This document shows, piece after piece, positions 15,578 to 23,239 of a stretch of DNA of 33,458 nt. The DNA is from DAHUZL01 sp035533215. Lineage in GTDB: Bacteria > Chloroflexota > Dormibacteria > Aeolococcales > Bog-877. Positions within the stretch are counted from its first letter, which is position 1; each line of letters starts with the position of its first letter. Where the stretch lies: contig DATLUG010000011.1 of the NCBI GenBank assembly GCA_035533215.1, positions 1 through 33,458 on the forward strand, read 5' to 3'. The notes under the pieces are model-generated. The model made no database searches. It was not told where the DNA came from and saw nothing but the letters and a program-made list of their open reading frames with translations. The position numbers and the translations under genes are program-made.

Positions 15578-15928
15578 TCAGCCGGATGCCGGCTCGAGCA
15601 GGACGGTCGACCCGTCGAGCGGGTGGTCGAAGGCGAGCACCACGCAGCCGTGGTCGGCCACCCAGCGGGCGAAGACCTGGTGGAGCGGGTGGGGGAAGTA
15701 GGCCTGGAGCGCCTGCGCGCTCTCGAACTCGGTCAGCAGGCCGACCTGGTGCCCCTGCGAGCGCCCGCTCACGTCCCGGCCGAAGCGCACCCGCCGGAGG
15801 CCCGGGACGGCGCCGACCCAGGCGGCGATCTGGCCCCGCATGTCGGCGACCTCGGCGTCGGTCGGCGGGGCGGGGAAGCGGAAGAGCACCAGGTGCTGGA
15901 CCGGGACCGGGACCGGGGCCGGTTCCAT
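15578..15928 (-). CDS. Dabb (stress-responsive alpha/beta barrel) protein
   Basis: 116 residues. Dabb-family features: VQHLVLFRFPAPPTDAEVADM at the start, VPGLRRVRFGRDVS, LLTEFESAQALQAYFPHPLHQVFARWV, and a short final strand. These small dimeric barrels bind or act on hydrophobic small molecules; some are cyclases or decarboxylases. The ATG overlaps the stop of the glutamine-synthetase-like gene (TGATG at 15926-15930), indicating translational coupling and a role in the same pathway. Confidence 0.82.
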   Translation of the reverse strand: MEPAPVPVPVQHLVLFRFPAPPTDAEVADMRGQIAAWVGAVPGLRRVRFGRDVSGRSQGHQVGLLTEFESAQALQAYFPHPLHQVFARWVADHGCVVLAFDHPLDGSTVLLEPASG

Positions 15929-17400
15929 CAGAAGAACTCGAAGTACTCGCGCTGCTCCCAGTCGGTCACCTCGCTGAGGAAGCGGTCGACCTCGAAGCGC
16001 TTGAGCATCACCACATAGTCGACGATCTCGCGTCCCAGCGCCTCCCGGAAGAAGGGGTCGCGGTCGAGGGCGTCGACCGCCTCCCACAGGGCCGACGGCA
16101 GCCGGGGCGCGTCCTCGACGTAGGGATCCGTCTCGACCAACGGCGGCGGCTGGAGCTGGCGCCGGATGCCGTCCAGTCCGGCCGCGATGTTGGCCGCCAG
16201 GTACAGGTAGGGGTTGGCGGCCGGTTCGCCGAGCCGGTTCTCCAGATGGGAGGTCTGGTCGCCACCCTGTCCCTGCACCCGCAGCATCGCGCCCCGGCTC
16301 TCCACCGCCCAGTTGACCCGGTCGGGCGCGAACGAGTACGGCTTGAAGCGCTTGTAGCCGTTGATGGTGGGGGTGGTGAAGACCGTCATCGGCAGCGCGT
16401 GCTCCAGGATCCCGGCGGCGAACTGCTCGCCGGTGGGGGAGAGGGCGCGCTCCGGGCTGGCAAAGGCGTTGGCGCCGGTGCCAAGCTGCAGCAGCGACTG
16501 GTGCAGGTGCCAGCCGCTGGAGGTGATGTTGGGCAGGTGGGGCCGGCACATGAAGGTGGCGTGGTAGCCCTCGGCGTGGCAGACCTGCTTGACCGCGCTG
16601 CGGAACAGGACCATGGTGTCGGCGCTGGCCATCCCCGCCTGGGGGTCGAAGGTGAACTCGCACTGGCCCGGGCCCCACTCGTCCTCCATCGTGCGCAGCG
16701 GCAGCCCCATCTGCTCCAGGTGGTCGCGCAGGACGGTGAGGATCGGGGACAGCTCGTCCAGCCGGGTCTCCGACAGGGCCTGGTACCCCTGGGCGAGGAT
16801 GCTGACCCGGGGGGCGGCGGCCGGCCAGCCGGTCTCGTCGGGTCCGATCCGGCCCGTCTCGCGCCGGGTGAGGTAGAACTCCACCTCCAGGCCGGCCAGG
16901 AACTCGTACCCCATCGCGCGCGCGGCCGCCAGCTGGCCCGCCAGCACCGAGCGGGTGGAGAGCGGGACCGGCCGCCCGTCGGCGTAGTACATGTCGCAGA
17001 GCACCCAGGCGGTCGCCGCCGCCCATGGCAGCACGGTGAAGGTGGTGGGGTCGGGGACCAGGACCACGTCGGGGGAGCCGGTCAGCTCCGGGATGCCGAG
17101 CCCGATGCCGGGGGCGAAGAGGTGGGTGAAGACGTGGTTGCTGGAATCCATGCTGAGCAGCGCGGAGGTCATGTCGAGGCCGTTGCGGAGCGCGACGGCG
17201 AAGTCCTGGGCGGAGGCGAACTTGGTCCGGGTGGCGCCGTGCTGGTCGGCCCAGCTCACCCGCACGGTCCGTATCCCCTGGCTCTGCACCTGGGCGGCGG
17301 CGCGCTCGCCGGCCTCCACCTGCTCCTCGGTGTGAAGGCCGTGCTGGCGGACGAAGCCGACCTTGCCGACGGCCAGCTCGTGCGGTGGCGTCGCGGGCAT
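15928..17400 (-). CDS. Glutamine-synthetase-like gamma-glutamyl ligase
   Basis: 490 residues from ATG 17400. The N-terminal beta-grasp is TVRVSWADQHGATRTKF. Catalytic metal-site segments are GLEVEFYL and DEWGPGQCEFTF, the substrate/ATP segment is SSGWHLHQSL, and NGYKRFKPYSFAPDRVNWAVESRGAMLRV, HLENRLGEPAANPYLYLAAN and AAGLDGIRR complete the fold. It is divergent from housekeeping GlnA and closer in feel to GlnT/PuuA/FluG-C-type enzymes that join glutamate to an amine. Two bases separate it from the amidotransferase gene, and it overlaps the Dabb gene. The presence of a FluG-N-like amidohydrolase in the divergent operon supports a gamma-glutamyl-amide pathway over nitrogen assimilation. The substrate is not known. 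Confidence 0.85.
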   Translation of the reverse strand: MPATPPHELAVGKVGFVRQHGLHTEEQVEAGERAAAQVQSQGIRTVRVSWADQHGATRTKFASAQDFAVALRNGLDMTSALLSMDSSNHVFTHLFAPGIGLGIPELTGSPDVVLVPDPTTFTVLPWAAATAWVLCDMYYADGRPVPLSTRSVLAGQLAAARAMGYEFLAGLEVEFYLTRRETGRIGPDETGWPAAAPRVSILAQGYQALSETRLDELSPILTVLRDHLEQMGLPLRTMEDEWGPGQCEFTFDPQAGMASADTMVLFRSAVKQVCHAEGYHATFMCRPHLPNITSSGWHLHQSLLQLGTGANAFASPERALSPTGEQFAAGILEHALPMTVFTTPTINGYKRFKPYSFAPDRVNWAVESRGAMLRVQGQGGDQTSHLENRLGEPAANPYLYLAANIAAGLDGIRRQLQPPPLVETDPYVEDAPRLPSALWEAVDALDRDPFFREALGREIVDYVVMLKRFEVDRFLSEVTDWEQREYFEFF

Positions 17401-17402
17401 CC

Positions 17403-18143
17403 CTACCTCCTCAGGGCGGTGGACTGGCTCCGCCCGGGGGGCGCGGCCCGGCCTGCGGACAGGGGGTCGGCGAGGGTGGACCCGCCCGCGATCCGGCGCC
17501 GCTCCCGGGCGCCGGGGAGGCAGAGGGTGAAGAGCGCCTCGTCGGCGGAGTGGAGCGCGGTGCTGGCCACGGTGGCATCCTGGAGCCGGAACTGCCAGAC
17601 GTCGTTGCCCGGATTGCCAGCATGGACGACGCAGCTGCCGTCCCCGGTGAGCGCCACCAGGTTGGCGGGACCGCCCAGCTGGCGGTGGGCGTCGGCGAGC
17701 GCCGCGGCCGGCGCCGTCCCGCCCCGGCAGAGCTCGGCGAAGAGCTGGAAGCCGACCTCGGAGTCGGCCCGACCGAGGAGCCGGGCTGCGAACCGGGGCC
17801 GCAGCGCCTCCGCCCGCTCGAACCGTCCGTTGTGGGCGAAGGCGAGGGCCTCCGCGGTGCTGACGAACGGCTGGGAGTCGGCGAGGCCGGTGGTGCTCAG
17901 CTGGGAGGGGCGGCGGAGGTGGACGAGGAAGCGGCTGGAGCGCACCCTCAGGACGCGGTCGGCGCCGAGCCGGTCGTCGGCAAGCCGGCCGGGGCTGCGG
18001 TAGCCCGCCACGGCGCCGTCCGCGATCCAGGCCACCCCCCAGCCGAACCCCGCCACCCCCAGCCGCTCCAGCGCCAGCGCCCAGGGGTGGACCCGCTCGA
18101 AGGGCTGCGGCTCGGGGAACGCGACCGCGAGGAGCTCGCACAT
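17403..18143 (-). CDS. Class II (Ntn) glutamine amidotransferase-like, EgtC/YafJ type
   Basis: 246 residues. It begins MCELLAV, placing Cys2 as the N-terminal nucleophile after Met removal. Other class II elements are SSRFLVHLRRPSQL, SQPFVSTAEALAFAHNGRF, and LLGRADSEVGFQLFAEL with the GRADSE motif. Stand-alone proteins of this size include EgtC, which hydrolyses a gamma-glutamyl amide in ergothioneine synthesis. A hydrolase that removes gamma-glutamate is therefore a natural partner for the ligase encoded two bases downstream. It starts 6 bp after the Lrp gene. Supply of ammonia to the ligase is the alternative role. Confidence 0.82.
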   Translation of the reverse strand: MCELLAVAFPEPQPFERVHPWALALERLGVAGFGWGVAWIADGAVAGYRSPGRLADDRLGADRVLRVRSSRFLVHLRRPSQLSTTGLADSQPFVSTAEALAFAHNGRFERAEALRPRFAARLLGRADSEVGFQLFAELCRGGTAPAAALADAHRQLGGPANLVALTGDGSCVVHAGNPGNDVWQFRLQDATVASTALHSADEALFTLCLPGARERRRIAGGSTLADPLSAGRAAPPGRSQSTALRR

Positions 18144-18149
18144 CCGGTG

Positions 18150-18827
18150 TCACCCGCCGCCGCTGCGGGGGGGCGGGCTGGGGCGCCCGGCTCGCGGGGG
18201 CCCGGCCGTCACCGGACCCCTTCCGTTGCCCAGCCCGTCCCGTCCCGGCGCCGAGGCCAGCAGGGACTCCGCCAGCTCCAGGTCGAACGCCTTGGGCGGC
18301 AGCCGCCCGAGGCAGATGAACGTCTCGGTGCGGTGCAGCCCGGGGATCTTCCAGATCCGGTCGAAGAGGCAGTCGCGCAGGTGCTGGTGATCGCGGACCC
18401 GCAGGCGGACCAGCAGGTCCAGGGGCCCGGTCACGACCTCCACGTCCTCGACCTCGGGGATGCGGCGCAGCTCCCGCACCGCCAGCGGCTGCTCTCCCCC
18501 CTGATCGGCCACCACCCCGACGTAGACGACGAGTCCCAGGCCCAGGCGCTCCCAGTCCACCTCGGCCCGGTAGCCGCGCACCACCCCGGTGCGCTCCAGC
18601 CGTCCGATCCGCTCGGCCACGGCCGGCGCCGACATCCCCACCGCCTGGCCGATGTGACGGAGCGAGGCGCGGGCATCGCGGAGGAGGTGGACGAGGATGG
18701 ACACGTCGATGGTGTCGACGGCGGGGGGGAGCGGGCGCGGCGGCGGCGCGAGCGCGCGGCCCGCGGGCGATGGCAGGCGGTGGCCGCCAGGTGGGCGCAG
18801 TTCGTCAGGGGACTTGCCCATCGCCAC
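18150..18827 (-). CDS. Lrp/AsnC-family regulator
   Basis: 225 residues from GTG 18827; ATG 18821 is also possible. A Pro/Ala/Arg-rich extension of about 35 residues precedes the helix-turn-helix (TIDVSILVHLLRDARASLRHI, GMSAPAVAERIGRLERTGVV). The RAM ligand-binding domain follows (PEVEDVEVVTGPLDLLVRLRVRD). The ~40-residue Gly/Pro tail is unusual. Lrp/AsnC proteins respond to amino acids or related molecules. Its position, heading the leftward operon and facing the rightward catabolic operon, makes it the probable regulator of both. A TATGAT lies seven bases before the GTG, so the mRNA may be leaderless. Confidence 0.85.
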   Translation of the reverse strand: MAMGKSPDELRPPGGHRLPSPAGRALAPPPRPLPPAVDTIDVSILVHLLRDARASLRHIGQAVGMSAPAVAERIGRLERTGVVRGYRAEVDWERLGLGLVVYVGVVADQGGEQPLAVRELRRIPEVEDVEVVTGPLDLLVRLRVRDHQHLRDCLFDRIWKIPGLHRTETFICLGRLPPKAFDLELAESLLASAPGRDGLGNGRGPVTAGPPRAGRPSPPPRSGGG

Positions 18828-18833
18828 CTTTCC

Positions 18834-18839
18834 ATCATA
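18834..18839 (-). promoter_or_regulatory. -10 element for the Lrp operon
   Basis: On the minus strand TATGAT at 18839-18834 is followed by six bases and then GTG at 18827. A transcript starting the usual distance downstream would begin at or next to the start codon, i.e. be leaderless. No clear -35 is seen. The nearby repeats GGTGCGC and GGTGCAC (minus strand, about 18845-18865) might be part of an operator. Confidence 0.4.
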
Positions 18840-18932
18840 CAGTGCACCCTGCGGCGCACCTGACAGCCCGTGGGGACGGGCGGGGCGGCGGCGGCGGGAG
18901 ATCCCTCACGTGATCGAGGCGCCGTGACCGGC

Positions 18933-19418
18933 ATGGCAGACCGGCGGCCCGGCGTCCCCGGGGGGCGGGGCGGCCCACCCGTGAGCGCGCCGTCGGACTA
19001 CTTCGCCGACCCCGGGTCGATGCCGCCGCCCACCCTGCCGGGGCGGTTCGTCGACCTCGCCGCCGAGGTCCCGGCGGTCAGCTTTCGTCCCGGCCTGGTG
19101 TTCCGCCCGGTCCTGGGCCAGGGGGTTCTGGTGATGGCGGTCGCCTTCGACCCCCACGCCGAGGCGCCCCGGCACGCCCATGAGGAGGAGCAGGTCACGG
19201 TGGTGGTCGAGGGCGAGCTGGAGTTCGAGATCGCGGGCGAGACCCGGCTGCTGCGGCCGGGGATGGTGGCGGTGATCCCGCCCCGGGTGCCCCACGCGGC
19301 GAGGACCCACGACGTCGCCTGCCTCGAGTACGACACCTTCCATCCCCCCCGGCAGGCGCTCCTCGACCTCGCCGCCGCCGGCGGGGCCGCGGCCGAGGGC
19401 GGCGCCCCGAGGGGGTAG
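18933..19418 (+). CDS. Cupin-domain protein
   Basis: 161 residues from ATG 18933. The conserved cupin part starts near residue 40, so GTG 18981 is also reasonable. Cupin motif 1 is PRHAHEEEQVTVVVEGELEFE with the His/His/Glu metal ligands, then the GETRLLRPGMVAVIPPRVPHAA motif with the last His. Such proteins bind a metal and small molecules, as isomerases, dioxygenases or sensors. It is the first gene of the rightward operon and is followed after 2 bp by the SDR gene. Its substrate is not evident. Confidence 0.8.
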   Translation: MADRRPGVPGGRGGPPVSAPSDYFADPGSMPPPTLPGRFVDLAAEVPAVSFRPGLVFRPVLGQGVLVMAVAFDPHAEAPRHAHEEEQVTVVVEGELEFEIAGETRLLRPGMVAVIPPRVPHAARTHDVACLEYDTFHPPRQALLDLAAAGGAAAEGGAPRG

Positions 19419-19420
19419 GG

Positions 19421-20203
19421 GTGGAGCTGGGCCTCGGCGGCCTGCGGGCGATCGTGACCGGTGGCTCCAAGGGGCTGGGGGCGGCGATCGCCCGGGAGCT
19501 GGTCGGCGAGGGGGTGGCGGTGGCGCTCTGCGCCCGCCACGACCAGGAGCTCCAGGCCACCGCCCAGGCGCTGCGCGGCCACGGCGGCACGGTCGTCGCC
19601 ACCGCCGCCGACGTCACCCGGCCGGAGGAGGTGCGGGCCTTCGTCGAGGAGGCCGCCCGCCAGCTGGGCGGGGTCGACATCCTGGTCAACAATGCCGGCC
19701 GCGCCCACCCCGGCAGCTTCGCCAGCCTCACCGACGAGGACTGGCAGGCGGACCTGGATGTCAAGCTCTTCGCCCAGATCCGATGCGCGCGGGCGGCGCT
19801 GCCCCACCTGCGGACGAGCGGGGTGGGCGCCATCATCAACATCAACGCCGTCTACGGTCGCCAGCCCGACCCCGGCTTCTTCGCCACCACCGTGGACCGT
19901 GCCGCCTGCCATGCCCTCAGCAAGGCGCTGGCGATGGAGGTCGCCCGCGACGGGGTGCGGGTCAACAGCGTCAACATCGGGTTCGTGGTCACGCCGCAGT
20001 GGCAGAGCGTCCACCGCCGCCGCGCCCCCGAGCTCTCGGAGCAGGAGTTCCTGCGCGGGATGGCGGCGGCGGAGGTGCCGATGGGCCGCTTCGGCGAGCC
20101 CCACGAGGTGGCCGGCATGGTCGCCTTCCTGGCCAGCCGCCGGGCCAGCTACATCACCGGGGCGTCGATCGACGTCGCCGGCGGGATGGGGAGGTACGTG
20201 TGA
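19421..20203 (+). CDS. SDR-family protein lacking the usual catalytic residues
   Basis: 260 residues from GTG 19421, with GAGGGGG upstream. The Rossmann fold is intact: TGGSKGLG (13-20), DVT, NNAG (90-93) and the C-terminal ITGASIDVAGGMG. Aligned by eye with FabG-type SDRs, the active-site Asn is Lys115, Ser is Ala143, Tyr is Thr156 and Lys is Arg160, so the whole tetrad is replaced. A subfamily with this kind of divergent active site exists among annotated SDRs, so it is probably a functional protein with a changed role and not a decayed gene. It overlaps the aminotransferase start (GTGA at 20200-20203). Confidence 0.85.
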   Translation: MELGLGGLRAIVTGGSKGLGAAIARELVGEGVAVALCARHDQELQATAQALRGHGGTVVATAADVTRPEEVRAFVEEAARQLGGVDILVNNAGRAHPGSFASLTDEDWQADLDVKLFAQIRCARAALPHLRTSGVGAIININAVYGRQPDPGFFATTVDRAACHALSKALAMEVARDGVRVNSVNIGFVVTPQWQSVHRRRAPELSEQEFLRGMAAAEVPMGRFGEPHEVAGMVAFLASRRASYITGASIDVAGGMGRYV

Positions 20204-21177
20204 GCGAGCCGGGCGGGATCGTCTACTTCCGGGGCGGGTTCGTCCCCCGCGCCGAGGCGCAGGTGCCGATCGACACCCACGCCTTCAACTACGGGACCGG
20301 GTGCTTCGAGGGGATCCGCGCCTACTGGAGCGAGCCCCGCGGCTGCCTGCTGGTGATGCGGCTGCGCGAGCACATGGAGCGGCTGGTGCGCTCCGCCCGG
20401 ATCCTCCAGCTGGGCCTCGACCCCGCCCTCGGGCCGGACCGGCTGGCCGCGATCGCGGTCGAGCTGCTCCGCCGCAACCGGTTCCGGGAGGACTGCTACC
20501 TGCGCCCGATCGTGTACAAGTCGGGCGCCACCATCAAGGTGATGCTGGACGGGATCCCCACCGACTTCTGCGCCTTCGCCCAGCCGATGGGGGACTACCT
20601 CGACACCCGCCGGGGACTGCAGCTGATGATCTCGGCCTGGCGCCGGATCGACGACAACGCCATCCCGGCGCGGGCCAAGCCCACTGGCGCCTACGTCAAC
20701 GCGGCGATGGCCTCCAACGAGGCCCGCCAGCGGGGCTTCGACGAGGCGATCATGCTGACCGGTGACGGCCACGTCGCCGAGGCGTCGTCCTCGAACCTCT
20801 TCCTCGTCGTGGACGGGATGCTGGTGACGCCGGCGGCGACCGACGACCTCCTGGTCGGGATCACCCGGGACTCGGTCCTCCAGATCGCCCAGCGCCGGGG
20901 GATCCCGGTGGAGGTCCGGCGGGTGGACCGCAGCGAGCTGCTGGGGGCCGACGAGTGCTTCCTCTGCGGCACCGGCGTGCAGATCGCCCCGGTCGCCGCC
21001 ATCGACGGACGGATGGTCGGTGACGGCAGCACCGGCCCCATCACCCGGGCCATCCAGGCCCTCTACCTCGCCATCGTCCACGCCGAGACCGACGACTTCG
21101 CGGAATGGCGCACGGCGGTGCCGGCCCCCGCCGCGGAGGCCCTGGCGGCGCCGCAGACCACCCCCACCCCGGCGTGA
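20200..21177 (+). CDS. Class IV PLP aminotransferase (IlvE-like)
   Basis: 325 residues from GTG 20200. Fold-type IV features: HAFNYGTGCFEGIRAYW at the N-terminus, the PLP Lys160 in ARAKPTGAYVNAAMASNEA, GFDEAIMLTGDGHVAEASSSNLFLV, and LLVGITRDSVLQIAQRRGI. It is closest in pattern to branched-chain amino acid aminotransferases, which interconvert Leu/Ile/Val and their 2-oxo acids using glutamate. Within this operon it may transaminate a pathway intermediate. Translation is coupled to the SDR gene, and the C-terminus is slightly extended and Ala/Pro-rich. A D-amino-acid aminotransferase role cannot be excluded. Confidence 0.85.
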   Translation: MSEPGGIVYFRGGFVPRAEAQVPIDTHAFNYGTGCFEGIRAYWSEPRGCLLVMRLREHMERLVRSARILQLGLDPALGPDRLAAIAVELLRRNRFREDCYLRPIVYKSGATIKVMLDGIPTDFCAFAQPMGDYLDTRRGLQLMISAWRRIDDNAIPARAKPTGAYVNAAMASNEARQRGFDEAIMLTGDGHVAEASSSNLFLVVDGMLVTPAATDDLLVGITRDSVLQIAQRRGIPVEVRRVDRSELLGADECFLCGTGVQIAPVAAIDGRMVGDGSTGPITRAIQALYLAIVHAETDDFAEWRTAVPAPAAEALAAPQTTPTPA

Positions 21178-21217
21178 CCGTGCCGGCCACCATCGGCGGG
21201 GCGGAGCGGGAGCGGCG

Positions 21218-21622
21218 ATGGCGCTGGTGACCCTCGTCGAGGAGGCGGATGCGCAGGGTCTGGTCCAGGACGTCGACGACGGCGACATCCTGGAGACCCG
21301 CCAGCGCCTGCGGGTCCCCAACTACTGGAAGGCGATCGCCCACCGCCCGGAGTACCTCGCCGCCACCTGGGCCAAGCTGAAGGCGGTGATGGCCGAGGGA
21401 CGGCTCGACCGACGCACCAAGGAGATCATCGCGGTGGCGGTCTCCGCCACCAACAACTGCCACGACTGCCTCCACAGCCACACCGACGCCCTCCGCAGCC
21501 TGGGCGTCGGCGACGCCGAGCTGCTGGAACTGATGGCGGTGGTGGACTTCTTCAATGGCTCCAACGCCGTGGCCTCGGGGCTCCAGGTGGAGTACGCCCC
21601 GCCGGTGCCGCGGCCGAGTTGA
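21218..21622 (+). CDS. AhpD/carboxymuconolactone decarboxylase-like protein
   Basis: 134 residues from ATG 21218, preceded by GGAGCGGGAG. It has the CMD-family core: RTKEIIAVAVSATNNCHDCLHSHTDALRSLG, with the redox pair Cys81-x2-Cys84 and His88. The CxxC-x3-H arrangement suggests peroxidase or thiol-oxidoreductase activity as in AhpD, rather than lactone decarboxylation. It lies 40 bp after the aminotransferase and 54 bp before the permease, in the same operon. Confidence 0.82.
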   Translation: MALVTLVEEADAQGLVQDVDDGDILETRQRLRVPNYWKAIAHRPEYLAATWAKLKAVMAEGRLDRRTKEIIAVAVSATNNCHDCLHSHTDALRSLGVGDAELLELMAVVDFFNGSNAVASGLQVEYAPPVPRPS

Positions 21623-21676
21623 TGGGTCGGATCGGCAGGTGCCGGGCTCTCCGGCACGAGATGGGAGGCCTCTGAG

Positions 21677-22960
21677 ATGGCCGCGTCAGCCATCACGGTT
21701 CTGGCCGAGTCGGCGGAGAGCCCGGGCCACCAGCTGCGCAAGGGGTCGCTGCGCACGGTCGACGCGGTGGCGGTGGCCATCGCGGTGCTGTCGCCGGCAA
21801 TGGCGATGGCCTACAACACCACCGGCTCGGCGGCGGCGTCGGGGACCTCGACCCCGCTGGCCTTCCTGATCGGCGGCATCGGCTGCCTGGCGCTGGCCTT
21901 CGTGGTGATCGGGTTCCCCCGCCGGATGGCCTCGGCCGGCTACGCCTACACCTACTCCAGTCGCTCGCTGGGGCGCAACGTCGGCTTCCTCACCGGCTGG
22001 ATGTACGCCTTCGGCTTCTTCTGCTTCGTGCCCATGACCATGTCCGGGGTGGGCGGCTTCACCGCCAGCCTGATCCAGTCCCAGATCTGGCACGGGATGC
22101 CCAACTGGTTCTGGTTCGTGATCTTCCTGGCGGGGATGGCGGCGCTGGTGGCGCTGGCGGTCTACGACATCCGGCTCAGCGCCCGGGCCCTGCTCTACGT
22201 GGCGGTGGTGACGGTGGCGGTGATCGTGGTCCTGGACGTGATCCTCACCGCCAAGGGCGGTAGGTTCGGCCAGACCCTGCAGCCCTTCACCTTCGGCCAC
22301 ACCCTGCTGGGCGGCTTCAGCGGGGTCTTCTACGGGCTCATCGTCGGGGTCACCTCGTTCATCGGCTTCGAGACCGCCGCGGTGCTGGGGGAGGAGACCC
22401 GCAACCCGCGCCGGGCGATCCCGATCTCGATCATCGTGGCGGTCGTCTTCGCGATCGTCTTCTACACCTGGACCACCGACAACATCGCCATCGGGGTGGG
22501 GGTGAACGCGACGGGGTCGAAGGCCTGGGCCACCAACCCCGCCATCCTGGCGACCCTGGCCCAGACCTTCGTGGGACGGCCGATGATGATCCTCGTCGAC
22601 CTGGCCGCCATCGGGTCCGCCTTCATCGTCTGCCTGGCCTGCGCCACCGCCGCCACCCGGACCATGTTCGCGATGGGTCGGGAGGGGGTCCTGCCGGCCT
22701 GGCTGGGGCGCACCCACCCGGTGCGCCAGACCCCGATCAACGTCACCTTGGTGATCGCGGGGCTGGCGACGGTGGTGTCCTTCCTGACCGGGTTCTTCTG
22801 GTACGTCAGCGGCGGCCCCTTCGACAACTACTATCTCTACGCCAGCATCGGCACCATCGCGGTGGTGCTGGTCTACGTGGTCCGCTGCGTGGGCGGGTCA
22901 GCTACTTCCACCGGGTCCAGCGCAACGACAACGCCGTGGTCCACGGCCTGGTCCCGGTGA
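21677..22960 (+). CDS. APC-superfamily amino acid/amine permease (frameshifted near its end)
   Basis: 427 residues with about ten predicted membrane helices. APC signatures are GSLRTVDAVAVAIAVLSP in helix 1, PRRMASAGYAYTYSSRSLG, and SFIGFETAAVLGEETRNPRRAIP. It would import an amino acid or amine by proton or solute coupling, like PuuP in putrescine use. Translation goes out of frame near 22880-22890: the last ~28 residues are polar and unlike the family. The expected continuation lies in another frame at 22891-23208. ATG 21677 follows GGGAGG. Either the gene is mutated or the assembly has a one-base error. Confidence 0.85.
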   Translation: MAASAITVLAESAESPGHQLRKGSLRTVDAVAVAIAVLSPAMAMAYNTTGSAAASGTSTPLAFLIGGIGCLALAFVVIGFPRRMASAGYAYTYSSRSLGRNVGFLTGWMYAFGFFCFVPMTMSGVGGFTASLIQSQIWHGMPNWFWFVIFLAGMAALVALAVYDIRLSARALLYVAVVTVAVIVVLDVILTAKGGRFGQTLQPFTFGHTLLGGFSGVFYGLIVGVTSFIGFETAAVLGEETRNPRRAIPISIIVAVVFAIVFYTWTTDNIAIGVGVNATGSKAWATNPAILATLAQTFVGRPMMILVDLAAIGSAFIVCLACATAATRTMFAMGREGVLPAWLGRTHPVRQTPINVTLVIAGLATVVSFLTGFFWYVSGGPFDNYYLYASIGTIAVVLVYVVRCVGGSATSTGSSATTTPWSTAWSR

Positions 22961-23208
22961 TCGGGATCGTGGTGTTCGGACTGGCCGTCTACGGCTCGGT
23001 CTGGGGCGGCTCGGTGCCGCCGCTGCCGTTCCTGATCGTCCCCTACGTCAACCTGGGCTGGCTCCTCGTCGGGGGCGGCATCCTCTGGTACCTGAAGACG
23101 CGCCAGCCCCAGCGGGTGGCCCGGGTGGGCTCCATCCTGGGCGAGGAGGGGGGCGAGGCGGCGGCGGCGCTCGACCAGCCGGCGACCCCCGTGCCCACGA
23201 CGTCGTGA
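22891..23208 (+). pseudogene. C-terminal part of the APC permease in the shifted frame
   Basis: In this frame translation reads GRVSYFHRVQRNDNAVVHG, followed by two hydrophobic segments (VIGIVVFGLAVYGSVW; FLIVPYVNLGWLLVGGGILWYL) and a charged cytoplasmic tail ending at 23208. These are the final helices expected for the permease encoded upstream. No independent start with a ribosome-binding site is evident. Restoring one base near 22885 would give a single protein of normal APC length. Confidence 0.75.
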
Positions 23209-23239
23209 CCGCGGCCGCCCGGGTCGGCCGGACCCGCAC

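Noticed and set aside
9425..17400. Aniline-dioxygenase-type cluster (Rieske oxygenase plus glutamine-synthetase-like and amidotransferase genes)
   Set aside because: The Rieske gene is about 5 kb from the ligase, in a different operon with its own regulator. The amidotransferase is class II and not the class I type of aniline clusters, and no beta subunit or reductase is present.
14995..18003. Plus-strand open frame of 1002 codons
   Set aside because: It is antisense to the GNAT, Dabb, glutamine-synthetase-like and amidotransferase genes, all of which have clear family motifs. The translation is low-complexity and has no domain.
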